A stretch of 50,381 bases of DNA from Kribbella catacumbae DSM 19601 (GCF_000372465.1 NZ_AQUZ01000033.1:45807-96187), one strand, 5' to 3'. Shown: positions 1 to 8,229, numbered from the stretch's first letter. Notes: generated by a model from the sequence alone, not told the origin. Translations and numbers: made by a program.

Positions 1-102
1 CCGTTGCTCCCCCACCTGCCGGCTTGGGGAGGATCTTGTCGGCACCCGAGGAGGCGTTTCTCCGGATCCGGGCGCAATTTCCTCCCCAGGCCCGACCTTG
101 CC

Positions 103-495
103 CTAGGCGAGGGAGCCTGGGTCTGGTGGGACGTCGACGGCGTGGGTTCGGAGTACTGAGAGGGGGATTGTGTCGAGGGAGCGGGCGTTGGTGGAGGCCA
201 GTACTACGGGAGCGGCCGCGCCTGCGTGGTGGGCCTGGAGCCAGCGGGCTGCGACGACGCACCAGCGGTCGCCGGGGCGGAGGCCGGTGAAGTTGAACTC
301 CGGTCGTGGAGTGGTCAGGTCGTTGCCGACGCTGGCCTGGTGAGCCAGGAACTCGGCGGTCATCACCGCGCAGACGGTATGGCTGCCGAGATCCTCCGGG
401 CCGGAGGTGCAGCAGCCGTCGCGGAAGAAGCCGGTGACGGGGTCGGTGCCGCACTCCTGCAGGCTCTCGCCCAGGACGTTCAGCTCGTCGTCCAT
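103..495 (-). CDS. DUF2237 family protein
   Basis: A 130-residue protein recognised as DUF2237 from the run of conserved segments NVLGESLQECGTDPVTGFFR, GCCTSGPEDLGSHTVCAVMT, STPRPEF-like and PGDRWCVVAARW. Several cysteines and a Gly-Cys-Cys are conserved, as is usual in this small cytosolic family. No biochemical function is established for the family that I know of. It lies 10 nt downstream of the acyltransferase stop on the same strand, so the two are probably co-transcribed. Bases 1-102 beyond its stop hold nothing I can identify. Family assignment is firm, role unknown. Confidence 0.9.
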   Translation of the reverse strand: MDDELNVLGESLQECGTDPVTGFFRDGCCTSGPEDLGSHTVCAVMTAEFLAHQASVGNDLTTPRPEFNFTGLRPGDRWCVVAARWLQAHHAGAAAPVVLASTNARSLDTIPLSVLRTHAVDVPPDPGSLA

Positions 496-505
496 CGGAG
501 CGGGG

Positions 506-1294
506 TCAGGACGCCTTGGTGTCGCCGAGGCGGGGCTTGATGTGGTCGTCGACGGATTCGCCGGCCTTGATGAGTTCCTTGGCCTTCTCGGCGTACATGT
601 CGACGTACTCCTGGCCGGACAGCTCCATCAGGGCGTACATGATCTCGTCGGTGACCGAGCGCAGTACGAACCGGTCGCGCTCCATCCCCTCGTACCGGGA
701 GAAGTCGAGCGGCTCACCGATCGACACCCCCGGGCGGATCAGCCGGGGCAGTCGCCTGCCGGGCTCGCGGTACAGGAACTTCGGCCAGACGGTACCGGGC
801 GGGTTCAGCTTCTCGGTGTCGATCATCGCCACCGGGATGACCGGTACGCCGGCCACGATCGCCATCCGGGCCACGCCGGTCTTGCCCTTGTAGAGCCGGC
901 CGTCGGGCGAGCGGGTGCCCTCGGGGTAGATGCCGAACAGCTCGCCCTTGGCGAGGATCTCCAGCCCGGTGTTCAGCGCGGCCAGCGACGCGCGCCCGCC
1001 GGAGCGGTCGATCGGGATCTGGCCGATCGAGCGGAAGAAGGTCGCCATCACGCGGCCCTTCAGCCCGGGCGCGGTGAAGTACTCCGACTTGGCCGGGAAG
1101 ATGATCTGGCGCGGCACCGCGACCGGCAGGAACACCGAGTCGGTGAACGCCAGGTGGTTGCTGACCAGCAGCGCCGGCCCGGTCGAGGGAATGTTGTCCA
1201 GCCCCTCGACCCTGGGACGGAAGAGGAGCTTCGCAATCGGTCCGACGAAGAACCGTCTGAGGAACAAGTACAGCAACGCCTTCACCTCCGTCAC
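506..1294 (-). CDS. PlsC-type lysophospholipid acyltransferase
   Basis: A 262-residue 1-acyl-glycerol-3-phosphate acyltransferase family enzyme, which transfers an acyl chain to a lysophospholipid at the membrane. The catalytic motif NHLAFTDS (NHx4D type, about residues 46-53), the substrate motif YPEGTRSPDG (EGTR block) and a later conserved IPVAMIDTEKL region are all visible. The N-terminus MTEVKALLYLFLRRFFVGP is amphipathic, as in peripheral-membrane family members. The start is GTG at 1294, about 9 nt after a good -10 hexamer. It leads a two-gene transcript with the DUF2237 gene. Actinobacteria carry many PlsC paralogues, so the exact acceptor lipid cannot be told. Confidence 0.9.
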   Translation of the reverse strand: MTEVKALLYLFLRRFFVGPIAKLLFRPRVEGLDNIPSTGPALLVSNHLAFTDSVFLPVAVPRQIIFPAKSEYFTAPGLKGRVMATFFRSIGQIPIDRSGGRASLAALNTGLEILAKGELFGIYPEGTRSPDGRLYKGKTGVARMAIVAGVPVIPVAMIDTEKLNPPGTVWPKFLYREPGRRLPRLIRPGVSIGEPLDFSRYEGMERDRFVLRSVTDEIMYALMELSGQEYVDMYAEKAKELIKAGESVDDHIKPRLGDTKAS

Positions 1295-1303
1295 TCGGCC
1301 GAC

Positions 1304-1333
1304 ACCCTACGGTCCACTCTCCCCCTTCAGCAA
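1304..1333 (-). promoter_or_regulatory. Probable promoter of the acyltransferase gene
   Basis: Reading the minus strand, a -35 like TTGCTG (1333-1328) is followed after 18 nt by a -10 TAGGGT (1309-1304), close to the actinobacterial TAnnnT consensus. The GTG start lies 9 nt downstream, so the 5' leader would be very short. Inferred by eye only. Confidence 0.45.
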
Positions 1334-1501
1334 CGTCACCGCCAGGAATAGGCGGATTGCGGTTCGTGTTGATGCCAAGTTGCAGACTGGGTGCGATGTC
1401 GGTCACGAGACCCGAACGACACCCACGCCGGGGTGGGCGGGTGGCCTTGGGGCTGCGACCATTGGCGTTTCAGGATCTACGCGACCCGTCTAGGAGTACC
1501 C

Positions 1502-2266
1502 GTGCCAGTGCAAGCTCACGCGGAGGAGTTCCGCAGCCCAGGATCCGGTGCGAACGCCGCGACCGGGGTGCTGTTGAGCCACGGATTCACCGGCTCGCCG
1601 CGGTCGATGCGGCCGTTCGGCGAGCACCTGGCCGCCGAGGGGTACGGGGTCGCCGTACCGCGGCTGCCCGGGCACGGCACCCGCTGGCAGGAGATGAACA
1701 AAACTCGCTGGCAGGACTGGTACGCCGTCCTGGACAACGAGCTGGAGCGGCTTCGCAAGGAGCACGACCGGGTCTTTCTGGTCGGGCTGTCGATGGGCGG
1801 CTGCCTGGTCCTGCGGCTCGCCGAGCAGCACGGCTCCGACATCTCCGGCGTGATCCTGATCAACCCGTCCGTGCAGACCGACGACAAGCGGCTGGCGCTC
1901 CTCCCGGTGCTGCAGCGGCTGGTGCCCTCGTTCCCGGGGATCTCGAACGACATCAAGAAGCCGGGCGTCGACGAGGGCGCCTACGACCGGATGCCGTTGA
2001 AGGCGCTCTACTCGCTCTCCCACCTGTGGAGCGCGACCCGGGCTGATCTGGCCAACGTGACGCAGCCGGTGCTGCTGTTCCGCAGTACTGTCGATCATGT
2101 CGTGGAGCCGAGCTCGGGCCGGGCGATCCTGGCGTCGATCTCGTCCCGCGACGTGACCGAGACCCTGCTCGAGGACAGCTTCCACGTGGCCACTCTGGAC
2201 AACGACGCACCCCGCATCTTCGCCGACGCGAGCGCCTTCATCCACCGGGTCGCCGCCGATGCGTGA
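1502..2266 (+). CDS. Alpha/beta hydrolase (carboxylesterase/monoacylglycerol lipase type)
   Basis: A 254-residue alpha/beta hydrolase. The nucleophile elbow GLSMGG puts the serine at about residue 97; the acid is Asp198 in STVDHV and the base His228 in DSFHVAT. The early LLSHGFTGSP segment supplies the oxyanion HGF motif. The set resembles Est30-type carboxylesterases and monoacylglycerol lipases. The GTG start at 1502 was chosen because AGGAG sits 5 nt upstream (1493-1497); the open frame continues further 5' but that extension has no family-like sequence. The stop overlaps the next gene's start by 8 nt, indicating translational coupling. Substrate is unknown. Confidence 0.88.
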   Translation: MPVQAHAEEFRSPGSGANAATGVLLSHGFTGSPRSMRPFGEHLAAEGYGVAVPRLPGHGTRWQEMNKTRWQDWYAVLDNELERLRKEHDRVFLVGLSMGGCLVLRLAEQHGSDISGVILINPSVQTDDKRLALLPVLQRLVPSFPGISNDIKKPGVDEGAYDRMPLKALYSLSHLWSATRADLANVTQPVLLFRSTVDHVVEPSSGRAILASISSRDVTETLLEDSFHVATLDNDAPRIFADASAFIHRVAADA

Positions 2267-3047
2267 CAACGGCCTGACCGCCGCGACCTACAAGTCAGCT
2301 GGCGCCATCGACCCCCAGATAGCCGAACCAGTCCTCACCGCCCTGGCCGAGGCAGGCATCGCCGCGTACTGCGCCCCGCCGGGCGAGTCGGCAGCGTCGA
2401 AGGACGCACCTGCCGAAACGGAAACCGAGCCTGCGGAGTCCACCGCCGAGCCGGAGAGCGCCGCGGCGTCCGCGCCAGCCCCCGCGAAGGCTGACGAAGC
2501 CGTTCCTGCGCGGATTCCGGTGGGGTTTGAGGAGATTTTTGTGGCTGCGGAGTCGGAGGAGCGGGCTCGGGCGGTGATTGCCCGGAGTACTGAGGACGCT
2601 GAGTGGAAGTCGTTGGTGGAGCAGTTCAACGCGCCTTCGGCCGAGGGGCATGACGCGAGTCCGGTACCGCGGTGGCCGGCCAGCGAGGACGTGGACGAGA
2701 ACTCCTACGAGCCGCTGATCGACGTACCGGCCGGGCTGGTTGTCGGCGACACCGACGAGGACCCGCCCGAGGAGCCGCCGGCCCGGCGTACCGAGGACAG
2801 CCACGACCACTTCGTCCCACCCGAACCGCCGAGAGGCCCGCGGCTCGACTGGATCAGCCGCGCCGCCTGGCTCGGCCTGATCGGCGGCCCGCTGCTGCTG
2901 ATCGCCGCGGCCGTCCTGGACTTCGGCACCGGCCGGACCACCACGATCGCCGTCGCCGGCTTCATCGGTGGCTTCCTCACCCTGGTGATCCGGATGAAGG
3001 ACCGGCTTCCACAGGACGACACCCCTGACGACGGCGCGGTCGTCTAG
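2259..3047 (+). CDS. Membrane protein with disordered acidic N-terminal region
   Basis: A 262-residue protein of unknown function. Residues about 1-45 look like a small folded domain; residues 50-85 are Ala/Glu/Pro rich and likely disordered. A second possibly folded segment (IPVGFEEIFVAAESEERARAVI onward) resembles the signal-transduction PII-like/DUF2007 style of short domain, but I would not assign it. Two hydrophobic helices follow near the C-terminus (LGLIGGPLLLIAAAVLDFG and TIAVAGFIGGFLTLVIRM), so the N-terminal bulk probably faces the cytoplasm. ATG overlaps the hydrolase stop (ATGCGTGA), so the pair is an operon. Confidence 0.75.
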   Translation: MRDNGLTAATYKSAGAIDPQIAEPVLTALAEAGIAAYCAPPGESAASKDAPAETETEPAESTAEPESAAASAPAPAKADEAVPARIPVGFEEIFVAAESEERARAVIARSTEDAEWKSLVEQFNAPSAEGHDASPVPRWPASEDVDENSYEPLIDVPAGLVVGDTDEDPPEEPPARRTEDSHDHFVPPEPPRGPRLDWISRAAWLGLIGGPLLLIAAAVLDFGTGRTTTIAVAGFIGGFLTLVIRMKDRLPQDDTPDDGAVV

Positions 3048-3050
3048 CGC

Positions 3051-3080
3051 TAGGCTGCGGATCGTCGGACAATCCGACGA
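3051..3080 (+). promoter_or_regulatory. Promoter -10 with operator-like palindrome
   Basis: A -10 like TAGGCT (3051-3056) is followed at about +1 by a perfect palindrome TCGTCGGA-CAA-TCCGACGA (3062-3080; 8-bp arms, 3-nt centre). A dyad overlapping the start site is a typical repressor position. It could instead be a short terminator stem for the upstream gene, since it starts 15 nt after that stop, but there is no T-run. Then come GGGAGG (3091-3096) and the GTG start. Confidence 0.45.
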
Positions 3081-3101
3081 GCCGAAGCGAGGGAGGCACC
3101 C

Positions 3102-4331
3102 GTGCAGGTCACCGAGACGGTCGAGATCACCGGCCACCTGATGGATTCCGGGTTGCTGTCCCGGGTTCTGGACGACATCCGCGGGTACGGCGGTGAGTAC
3201 ACGCTGGACAAGTTCGACCTCGGCTACGACAAGGACGACCCGTCCACCGTGCGGATGACGGTCGGCGCCGAGGACGAGGAAGCGCTCCAGCGGCTGCTGA
3301 TGCGGATCCAGACCAAGGGCGCGAACCTGGTCAACCCCGGTACGCCGGAGATCTCCGAGGTACTCCAGGACGGCGTCTTCCCGGACGGCTTCTACTCGAC
3401 CACCAACCTGCCCACCAGCGTCCGGCTGAGCGGCCACTGGGTCTCGGTGCGCAATCCCGAGATGGACTGCGGCCTGCTGGTCGAGGGCGAGGACGTCCGG
3501 ACCATCCCGATGTCCGAGGTGAAGGCCGGGATGAAGATCATCTCCAGCGCCCAGGGCGTCAAGGTCACTCCCCCGATCGTCGCGAACAGCGAGGAGTCGT
3601 TCGGCTTCATGGAGTCGGACGTGTCCAGCGAGAAGCCGCAGCGGGTGATGGTCAAGCAGGTCGCGGACGGCATGCGGGAGGCGAAGGCGGCCGGGCTGAA
3701 GGTGCTCTGGGTCGGCGGCCCGGGCATCGTGCACACCGGCGCCGCGCCGGCGATGGTCGCGATCGTCGAGGCGGGCTTCGTCGACATCATGTTCGCCGGC
3801 AACGCGCTCGCCACCCACGACATCGAGTCCTCGCTGTACGGTACGTCGCTCGGCGTCGACCTGGCTCGCGGCCGGGGCGTGGAGCACGGGCATGAGCACC
3901 ACATCCGCGCGATCAACACGATCCGCAAGGCCGGCTCGATCGCGGCCGCCGTCGAGTCCGGGCTCCTCACCTCGGGCGTGATGCACGCGCTGGTGAAGAA
4001 GGGCAACAAGTTCGTCCTGGTCGGCTCGGTCCGCGACGACGGCCCGCTGCCGGACGTCTACACCGACGTCCTCGAAGGCCAGCGGGCGATGCGCGCCGAA
4101 CTGGCCGGCGTCGGCTACTGCCTGATGGCGGCAACCATGCTGCACTCGGTTGCCACCGGCAACATCCTCCCGGCGTCCGTACCGCTCACCTGCGTGGACA
4201 TCAACCCGGCCACCGTCACCAAGCTCGCCGACCGCGGCTCAGCCCAGGCCCGCGGCATCGTCACCGACGTCGGCCTGTTCATCGAGCACCTGGCCCGCGA
4301 GCTCTCCCCGACGTACGCCGACACCAAGTAG
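3102..4331 (+). CDS. TIGR00300/LOR-SDH domain protein (ornithine cyclodeaminase-like)
   Basis: A 409-residue protein of the TIGR00300 family (LOR/SDH bifunctional-enzyme conserved region). It has an N-terminal ACT-like segment (ETVEITGHLMDSGLLSRVLD to about residue 90), then a domain with DGVFPDGFYSTTNLPT, an NAD-binding-like KVLWVGGPGIVHTGAAPAM and the block MFAGNALATHDIESSLYGTS. Characterised relatives (the archaeal MMP1218-type enzyme and the C-terminal half of cyanobacterial AgrE/ArgZ) are ornithine cyclodeaminases giving proline and ammonia. The N-terminal arginine dihydrolase half of AgrE is absent, so this is the stand-alone form. GTG at 3102 has GGGAGG 5 nt upstream. Enzyme activity is inferred from family only. 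Confidence 0.85.
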   Translation: MQVTETVEITGHLMDSGLLSRVLDDIRGYGGEYTLDKFDLGYDKDDPSTVRMTVGAEDEEALQRLLMRIQTKGANLVNPGTPEISEVLQDGVFPDGFYSTTNLPTSVRLSGHWVSVRNPEMDCGLLVEGEDVRTIPMSEVKAGMKIISSAQGVKVTPPIVANSEESFGFMESDVSSEKPQRVMVKQVADGMREAKAAGLKVLWVGGPGIVHTGAAPAMVAIVEAGFVDIMFAGNALATHDIESSLYGTSLGVDLARGRGVEHGHEHHIRAINTIRKAGSIAAAVESGLLTSGVMHALVKKGNKFVLVGSVRDDGPLPDVYTDVLEGQRAMRAELAGVGYCLMAATMLHSVATGNILPASVPLTCVDINPATVTKLADRGSAQARGIVTDVGLFIEHLARELSPTYADTK

Positions 4332-4436
4332 CATGCGATCGGGGCCGGCGCCGAGCTGGCGGCGTACCAGCCGCAGGACAACGTTCGTGTGATGCTCGAC
4401 CCAGATGGCCATCCGTTCTGCCTCTATCTCGACTGA
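4332..4436 (+). pseudogene. C-terminal fragment of a VOC (glyoxalase-like) protein
   Basis: Directly after the previous stop the frame starting at 4332 reads ...AIGAGAELAAYQPQDNVRV, then MLDPDGHPFCLYLD and TGA at 4434-4436. The LDPxGHPFCLYLD ending is the characteristic C-terminus of actinobacterial VOC/glyoxalase-like proteins. Only about 34 codons remain, with no start codon, so this is the tail of a deleted gene. It is not a piece of the intact VOC gene at 17115, which ends differently. Confidence 0.75.
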
Positions 4437-4445
4437 GCAGGCAAG

Positions 4446-5204
4446 ATGGGCGCCATGACGGAACTGGTGCACCTGGAAGCCGCCGACGGGGTCGCGACGA
4501 TCACGCTGGACTCGCCACCCAACAAGAACGCGCTCTCTCAGCAGCTGACCAGCGAGCTGCTGGCTCACCTGGCGACGGCCGACAAGGATGACGCCGTCCG
4601 GGTGATCGTGATCCGCTCGGCGCTGGACGTCTTCTGCTCGGGAGCCGATCTGTCCGAGGCGACGACCGTCGGGATGGGCGTCGGGGCGCAGCGGATGGTC
4701 GACGTCCAGCGCGCGATCGTGGCGAACTCCAAGCCCGTCGTGGCCCGGGTCGCCGGTCCGGTGCGAGCCGGCGGAATCGGGATGGTCGCGGCCGCGGACA
4801 TCGCGGTGGCTGGTGAGAGTTCGACCTTCGCGCTGACCGAGGTGCGGTTGGGCCTGGCGGCGGCGACAATCTCGCTCACTGTCATCCCGCGGCTCACGGA
4901 TCGCGCTGCCTCGTTGACGTTCCTCACCGGCGACGGGTTCGGTGGCGCCGAAGCGGCCCGCCTCGGGCTCGTGACGCAGGCGGTAGCCGACGAGGAGCTG
5001 GACGCGGCGCTCGACGCAGTACTGAAATCGCTGCTCAAGGGTGCGCCACAAGGCCTGCGGGAGAGCAAGAAGCTGCTCAACCGCGAACTGCTCGCCGACA
5101 TCGATGCCCGCGGCACCGATCTCGCCGAACTCTCCGCCAGCCTCTTCGGCTCCCCCGCAGCTCAAGAGGCCATGCTCGCCTTCCTCAACCGCAAGAAGGC
5201 CTAA
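4446..5204 (+). CDS. Enoyl-CoA hydratase/isomerase family protein
   Basis: A 252-residue crotonase-fold protein. The first CoA/oxyanion segment is seen as SALDVFCSGADLSE and the second as AGPVRAGGIGMVAAADIAVA, followed by FALTEVRLGLA and the C-terminal helix region. Of the two catalytic glutamates of classical enoyl-CoA hydratase, the one in TEV (Glu164-type) is kept, while the one expected in the GGGCEL-like segment is replaced (GGIGMV). Hydratase activity is therefore uncertain, and isomerase or another acyl-CoA reaction is possible. ATG at 4446 or the second ATG at 4455 may be used; the second gives MTELVHLE, typical for the family. It converges with the SDR gene, overlapping by 4 nt. Confidence 0.88.
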   Translation: MGAMTELVHLEAADGVATITLDSPPNKNALSQQLTSELLAHLATADKDDAVRVIVIRSALDVFCSGADLSEATTVGMGVGAQRMVDVQRAIVANSKPVVARVAGPVRAGGIGMVAAADIAVAGESSTFALTEVRLGLAAATISLTVIPRLTDRAASLTFLTGDGFGGAEAARLGLVTQAVADEELDAALDAVLKSLLKGAPQGLRESKKLLNRELLADIDARGTDLAELSASLFGSPAAQEAMLAFLNRKKA

Positions 5205-5950
5205 CGCCAACCACCGTTGCTGTGCAGGAGTTGCGCGTTCACCCAGCCGCCCTCGGCTGAGCAGAGGAAGGCGACCAGGTTGGCGGTGTCGACCGGTCGT
5301 CCCGGGCGCTTCAACGGGTTCTCGGCGACGAACCGCTCGACCAGCTCCGGCGTCATCCACCCGGTGTCGATCGGACCGGGGTTGATCACGTTCGCGGTGA
5401 TCCCCAGATCACTCAGCTCCTGCGCTGCGGCGAGCGTGATCCGGTCGAGCGCACCCTTGCTCGCCCCGTACGGGAGGTTGCCAGCGGTGTGGTCGCTGGT
5501 CAACGCGACGATCCGGCCGTCACCGTACGGCGCCTTGTACTGCTCCGCGAACGCCTTGATCAACAGCCACGTCGCCCGCGCGTTGACCGCGAAATGCCGG
5601 TCGAAGCTCTCGATCGTTGTATCGAGGATCCCGCTGTCCACCGACTCACAGTGCGAGATCACCAGCGCCTGGGCCGGCCCGAGCGCTTCGCCGGTGGCGC
5701 GGAACACCTCAGCCGGAGCGGCCACATCCTCGAAGTCGGCTTCCACGGAGAACACCCGCGCTCCGTGCCCGGCCAGCACCGCCGTGATCTCGTCGCGCGC
5801 GGAGGTGTCCTGCCCCCACGGCATTCGGTCGTCGTACCCGCTGAAGTAGGTGAAGGCGACGTCCCAGCCCGTGGCCGCCAGCTGCTCGGCGAGGCCGGCA
5901 CCGATACCGGCGCGACGGCCGACCCCTGTCACTACTGCCACCGGTCTCAT
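5201..5950 (-). CDS. SDR family oxidoreductase
   Basis: A 249-residue short-chain dehydrogenase/reductase. The cofactor motif TGVGRRAGIGAGLA (TGx3-5GxG variant with inserted Arg-Arg) is at the N-terminus; the catalytic YGASKGA (YxxxK) is followed by TANVINPGPIDTGWM, the usual Pro-Gly after beta-6. The C-terminal FLCSAEGGWVNAQLLHSNGGWR is typical of 3-oxoacyl-ACP-reductase-like SDRs. The frame is open 69 codons further upstream, but that part is not protein-like and runs over the neighbouring remnant. The ATG at 5950, with AGGATG just upstream, gives the canonical MRPVAVVTG start. Probable NADP-dependent reductase of unknown substrate. Confidence 0.88.
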   Translation of the reverse strand: MRPVAVVTGVGRRAGIGAGLAEQLAATGWDVAFTYFSGYDDRMPWGQDTSARDEITAVLAGHGARVFSVEADFEDVAAPAEVFRATGEALGPAQALVISHCESVDSGILDTTIESFDRHFAVNARATWLLIKAFAEQYKAPYGDGRIVALTSDHTAGNLPYGASKGALDRITLAAAQELSDLGITANVINPGPIDTGWMTPELVERFVAENPLKRPGRPVDTANLVAFLCSAEGGWVNAQLLHSNGGWR

Positions 5951-6035
5951 CCCATCATCCTGTCGGCGATTTCCCCAACACACAAAGGATTTATTCAGTT
6001 GCGGGCAGCACTCGGAGACTGCTGCACTGCAGATC

Positions 6036-6378
6036 ATGACGATGACCGCAGCGATGCGTACGACGTTCCGCGAGCAGGGCTTTGTGGTGGTTCCCGGAGT
6101 TCTCAGCGCGGAGCAGATCGCGATCGGGCGGAGAGCCGTCGCGGCGGAGCTGGACAAGCAGCCGCCTGAGCCTGGCGACGACGATTCCGCCGTGGTCGCA
6201 CCGGCCGGGCCTGCCTCATGTCGACGGAGTGGCGCACTACCTGCTCGGCCACAACATCGGCGGCAACACCGGTCCGGAGCGACGCGAGACGATCTACTAC
6301 CGCTTGCAGGCCCACGGGCATCGCGATCGCTGGCGCGACGTGGTGGTCGACCCGCTGAGCGAGTTCAGGGCAGGCTGA
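6036..6378 (+). pseudogene. Phytanoyl-CoA dioxygenase family remnant
   Basis: From ATG 6036 one frame reads FREQGFVVVPGVLSAEQIAI and RRAVAAELDKQP, the N-terminus of a PhyH-type Fe(II)/2-oxoglutarate dioxygenase. After about 6200 the family match continues in another frame as HYLLGHNIGGNTGPERRETI and YYRLQAHGHRDRWRDVVVDP, ending at TGA 6378. The central part carrying the HxD iron ligands is missing, so there is both a frameshift and an internal deletion. The tail overlaps the 3' end of the minus-strand EEP gene. Confidence 0.75.
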
Positions 6379-7078
6379 GCTCGATCAGCATCGGCAGGTG
6401 ATCTGAGCCCGCGGCAAGGTCGGCGCGGGTGACTCCCTCGATCGAGTCCAGGGGAATCACCCGTCCGGCCAGCCCCGGTGACAAAAGCGCGCCATCGATG
6501 CGTTTGACCGGGTTGTCGGAGTGGAACGTCGGACCCGCGTCGACACCGAGGTCGGTCAATCCCTCCACAGCAAGGCGATCCCAGACCGGGCCGCCCGGTT
6601 CCTCGTTGAGGTCGCCGACCAGCAGGTAGGGCAGGTTGAACGACTTGCAGCCGCGCAGTACCTGGTCGAGCTCGTGTTCCCGGCCACGGATGTGCAGCCC
6701 GAGATGGCAGACGATCAGCGCCAGCTCCACCCCGCCGAGCGAGGTCCGTCCGCCGACCGATCCGCCGGGCAGCTGAGTAGCGATGAAGCGCAGACGACGG
6801 CGTACGAACGGTCGCCAGACCCTCCAGTGCAAGGGATCCAGCAATTCGGTGCCATCGGCAACCAAAACCGCGTTGCGCGCCGAGGCAGCGACGTACCGGA
6901 GGTTGAACGTCGCCGCCATCGCCATCCGCTTGCGCCGCGTCCCCCACCACGTCGGCGCCTCCTGGATCAGCGCGACATCGGGTGCACAGGCGCGGACGAC
7001 GCGGGCCAGTGCTTCCCGATCGTCGCCCCAGCGGTGCACGTTGTACGACAGCACCCGCAGCGACGGGCCATCACTCAT
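6365..7078 (-). CDS. Endonuclease/exonuclease/phosphatase (EEP) family protein
   Basis: A 237-residue EEP-fold metal-dependent hydrolase. The family motifs appear in order: VLSYNVHRWG (Asn ligand), ALIQEAP (metal-binding Glu), CHLGLHIRGRE (His), VGDLNEEPGG (GDxN), RIDGALLS (Asp) and the final GSDHLPMLI (catalytic SDH). No signal peptide. Substrate could be a phosphodiester, nucleic acid or sugar phosphate and cannot be told from sequence. Its ATG overlaps the stop of the upstream ROK kinase by 4 nt (ATGA), so it is the last gene of the 11.95-6.4 kb operon. The 3' end overlaps the opposing dioxygenase remnant by 14 bp. Confidence 0.88.
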   Translation of the reverse strand: MSDGPSLRVLSYNVHRWGDDREALARVVRACAPDVALIQEAPTWWGTRRKRMAMAATFNLRYVAASARNAVLVADGTELLDPLHWRVWRPFVRRRLRFIATQLPGGSVGGRTSLGGVELALIVCHLGLHIRGREHELDQVLRGCKSFNLPYLLVGDLNEEPGGPVWDRLAVEGLTDLGVDAGPTFHSDNPVKRIDGALLSPGLAGRVIPLDSIEGVTRADLAAGSDHLPMLIELSLP

Positions 7079-8229
7079 GCCTCGGAGTCACCGTTCAGCT
7101 CGGCAGAGGCTGGCTCTTTCAGCGAGGTATCGGGCGCGGCCGTCCGCATCCCCGTACGCCGTCCGACCGACTTGCGAGCGGCCCGCTCCAGCCGGGTTGA
7201 CCGGCCACCGCGGGCAGCGGCCGTCTTCGCCGTGACCGCGGTCGTCTTGACCCGCACCCGCCGCAGCCAGGTCGCCTCTTCGCGAGCCAGGTCGGCAGCA
7301 CCGACCATGCCGGCCTCCGGACCCAGTACTGCGCGCACGATCCGCGCCTCGGGCCGGAACCCGCGACCGGTCAGAGTCCGCTTGAACGCCTCCCGCGCCG
7401 GAGCGAGCAACAACTCCCCCGCATCCGAGACGCCACCACCGATCACGAACGTGCCAGGGTCCAGCGCGGCGGCCAGGTTGGCCAGGCCGATGCCGAGCCA
7501 GCGTCCGACGTCCTCCAGCAACTCGACCGCGACCGGGTCGCCGTCCTTGGCGAGCGCGGTGACCATCGGCCCGTTGATCTTGCGAGGATCGCCATCCGCC
7601 GCGCGCAGCAGGTTGTGCGCCACCGGCGAACCGGACAGCGCCAGCTCACGAGCCTCGCGGGTCAACGCGTTGCCCGACGCGTACTGCTCCCAGCAGCCAC
7701 GGTTGCCGCATTCGCAGCGATGCCCACCCGGTACGACCTGCATGTGCCCGAACTCGCCCGCGATGCCGAACTTGCCGCGCTGCAAGGCGCCGTCGTTCAG
7801 GATCGCGCCACCGATGCCGGTACCGAGCGTGACGCAGACCAGATGACTCTCGCCCTGACCGCCGCCGAACCGCCACTCCGACCAGGCGGCCGCGTTCGCG
7901 TCGTTCTCGACCACCACGGGCAACCCGAGGCGACGCTCGACGGCGTCCCGCAACGGCTCGTGCCGCCAGGCCAGGTGGGGCGCGAACAGCACGGACGACC
8001 GGGTCCCGTCGACGAAACCGGCCGCACCGATCCCGACCGCGATCACGTCGTGCCGCGACTCCAGGTCATGCACGATCTCGGCGATCGCGTCCTCGGTCTC
8101 CCGGGGGTCCTTGGTGGGCGTGTCCCGGCGCAACCGGTCCAGGATGTTGCCTTCGGGGTCGACCACGCCGGCAGCCACCTTGGTGCCACCGATATCGATC
8201 CCGATCGTCAGTGCCTGTGTCAGAGCCAT
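7075..8229 (-). CDS. ROK family glucokinase with basic C-terminal tail
   Basis: A 384-residue ROK sugar kinase, expected to phosphorylate glucose with ATP. The phosphate-binding GIDIGGTKVAAGV is at residues 9-21; VENDANAAAWSE carries the catalytic Asp, and GTGIGGAI follows. The ROK zinc motif reads GHRCECGNRGCWEQYASG. The protein is about 60 residues longer than its neighbour paralogue. The extra tail after the last conserved segment (about residue 325 on) is Arg/Lys/Ala/Thr-rich and looks disordered. The gene lies 46 nt downstream of the second ROK gene and its ATG is preceded by AGGAAGG. It may differ from the neighbour in sugar specificity or regulation. Confidence 0.88.
   Translation of the reverse strand: MALTQALTIGIDIGGTKVAAGVVDPEGNILDRLRRDTPTKDPRETEDAIAEIVHDLESRHDVIAVGIGAAGFVDGTRSSVLFAPHLAWRHEPLRDAVERRLGLPVVVENDANAAAWSEWRFGGGQGESHLVCVTLGTGIGGAILNDGALQRGKFGIAGEFGHMQVVPGGHRCECGNRGCWEQYASGNALTREARELALSGSPVAHNLLRAADGDPRKINGPMVTALAKDGDPVAVELLEDVGRWLGIGLANLAAALDPGTFVIGGGVSDAGELLLAPAREAFKRTLTGRGFRPEARIVRAVLGPEAGMVGAADLAREEATWLRRVRVKTTAVTAKTAAARGGRSTRLERAARKSVGRRTGMRTAAPDTSLKEPASAELNGDSEA

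Noticed and set aside
2295..4145. 616-codon minus-strand ORF
   Set aside because: It lies entirely antisense to the membrane protein and LOR/SDH genes and has the His/Asp/Arg-rich composition of a high-GC shadow frame.
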